DNA from: Variovorax paradoxus
GTDB taxonomy: Bacteria; Pseudomonadota; Gammaproteobacteria; Burkholderiales; Burkholderiaceae_C
DNA: 64,000 nt
Assembly: GCF_030815855.1 (NCBI RefSeq)
Contig: NZ_JAUSXG010000001.1
Span: 1,674,001-1,738,000, forward strand
Reading direction: 5' to 3'
In this document: piece by piece, positions 63,939 to 64,000 of the stretch
How the letters are laid out: every line of letters begins with the position of its first letter
Position numbering within the stretch: position 1 is the stretch's first letter
The notes under the pieces: generated by a model
Told to the model about the DNA's origin: nothing
The model's database searches: none
Seen by the model: only the letters and a program-made list of their open reading frames with translations
Made by a program: the position numbers and the translations under genes

Positions 63939-64000
63939 GGCCCAGCAAACGCTATTTTCTTTTTGCAATGACCAACGATGCTTGAGACCCGAGATCTGAC
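63939..64000. other. End of window, no gene seen
   Basis: The last 62 bases after the depolymerase stop contain only a short T-rich stretch (TATTTTCTTTTTG at 63953-63965) that could be part of a terminator; no stem is evident and no reading frame of note begins. Confidence 0.5.

Overview
The window is GC-rich chromosomal DNA of a betaproteobacterium, most likely Variovorax or a close relative in the Comamonadaceae (Burkholderiales). This is inferred from protein families, gene order (ribD-ribE-ribBX-ribH-nusB; tctE/tctD beside tctCBA; a fim/pil minor pilin operon) and dispersed repeats of a type I associate with this family. No database search was possible. Nearly all of the window is dense, intact, mostly core genome. 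The one clear mobile island is an IS110-family element at about 51.3-52.4 kb.

Layout. 0-3 kb: the 5' end of a LysR gene faces a pirin, DoxX, flavodoxin, pirin cluster. 3-7.6 kb: trhO (tRNA hydroxylation) and dnaE (replicative polymerase) diverge across a dispersed repeat. 7.6-15.5 kb (minus strand): a tightly packed run ribD, ribE, ribBX, ribH, nusB, aminotransferase, ybgC, tolQ, tolR, tolA, with several 4-base ATGA overlaps. 15.6-22.9 kb (plus): the type IV pilus minor pilin operon pilV, pilW, pilX, pilY1, pilE, fimT. 22.9-25.7 kb (minus): a lytic transglycosylase, then a ZTP (pfl) riboswitch controlling glyA and nrdR. 26.2-33.2 kb (plus): two large proteins, an AsmA-like DUF748 protein and a DUF349 protein. 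33.3-37.4 kb (minus): a small membrane protein, mtfA, lpxH, ppiB, ppiA and a TPR protein. 37.5-43.1 kb (plus): cysS, a 3-methyladenine DNA glycosylase, accA, tilS, lysC and tRNA-Ser(GCU). 43.5-45.5 kb: a lipoprotein of unknown function, a PPK2 kinase and the S4 protein HslR. 45.5-50.9 kb: the tctE/tctD two-component system diverges from the tripartite tricarboxylate transporter tctC-tctB-tctA.

50.9-52.7 kb: a complex repeat region. Two copies of a ~155 bp repeat lie in inverted orientation just behind the convergent tctA and RND permease genes. Between them lie a ~257 bp nested palindrome and an IS110-family recombinase, whose upstream non-coding end is a candidate bridge RNA gene. 52.7-59.2 kb (minus): an autoregulated tetR, outer membrane factor, membrane fusion protein, RND pump operon. 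59.3-63.9 kb (plus): a sigma-54 activator, then a canonical -24/-12 promoter driving a branched-chain-amino-acid-type binding protein and a secreted poly(hydroxyalkanoate) depolymerase. This looks like one nutrient-scavenging module.

Best candidates for follow-up: the sigma-54/binding protein/PHA depolymerase module; the IS110 element with its putative bridge RNA next to a nested palindrome; the glyA ZTP riboswitch with a visible ribosome-site-masking alternative pairing; the degenerate second domain of RibBX; and an internal ribosome site in lysC that would make a separate regulatory subunit.
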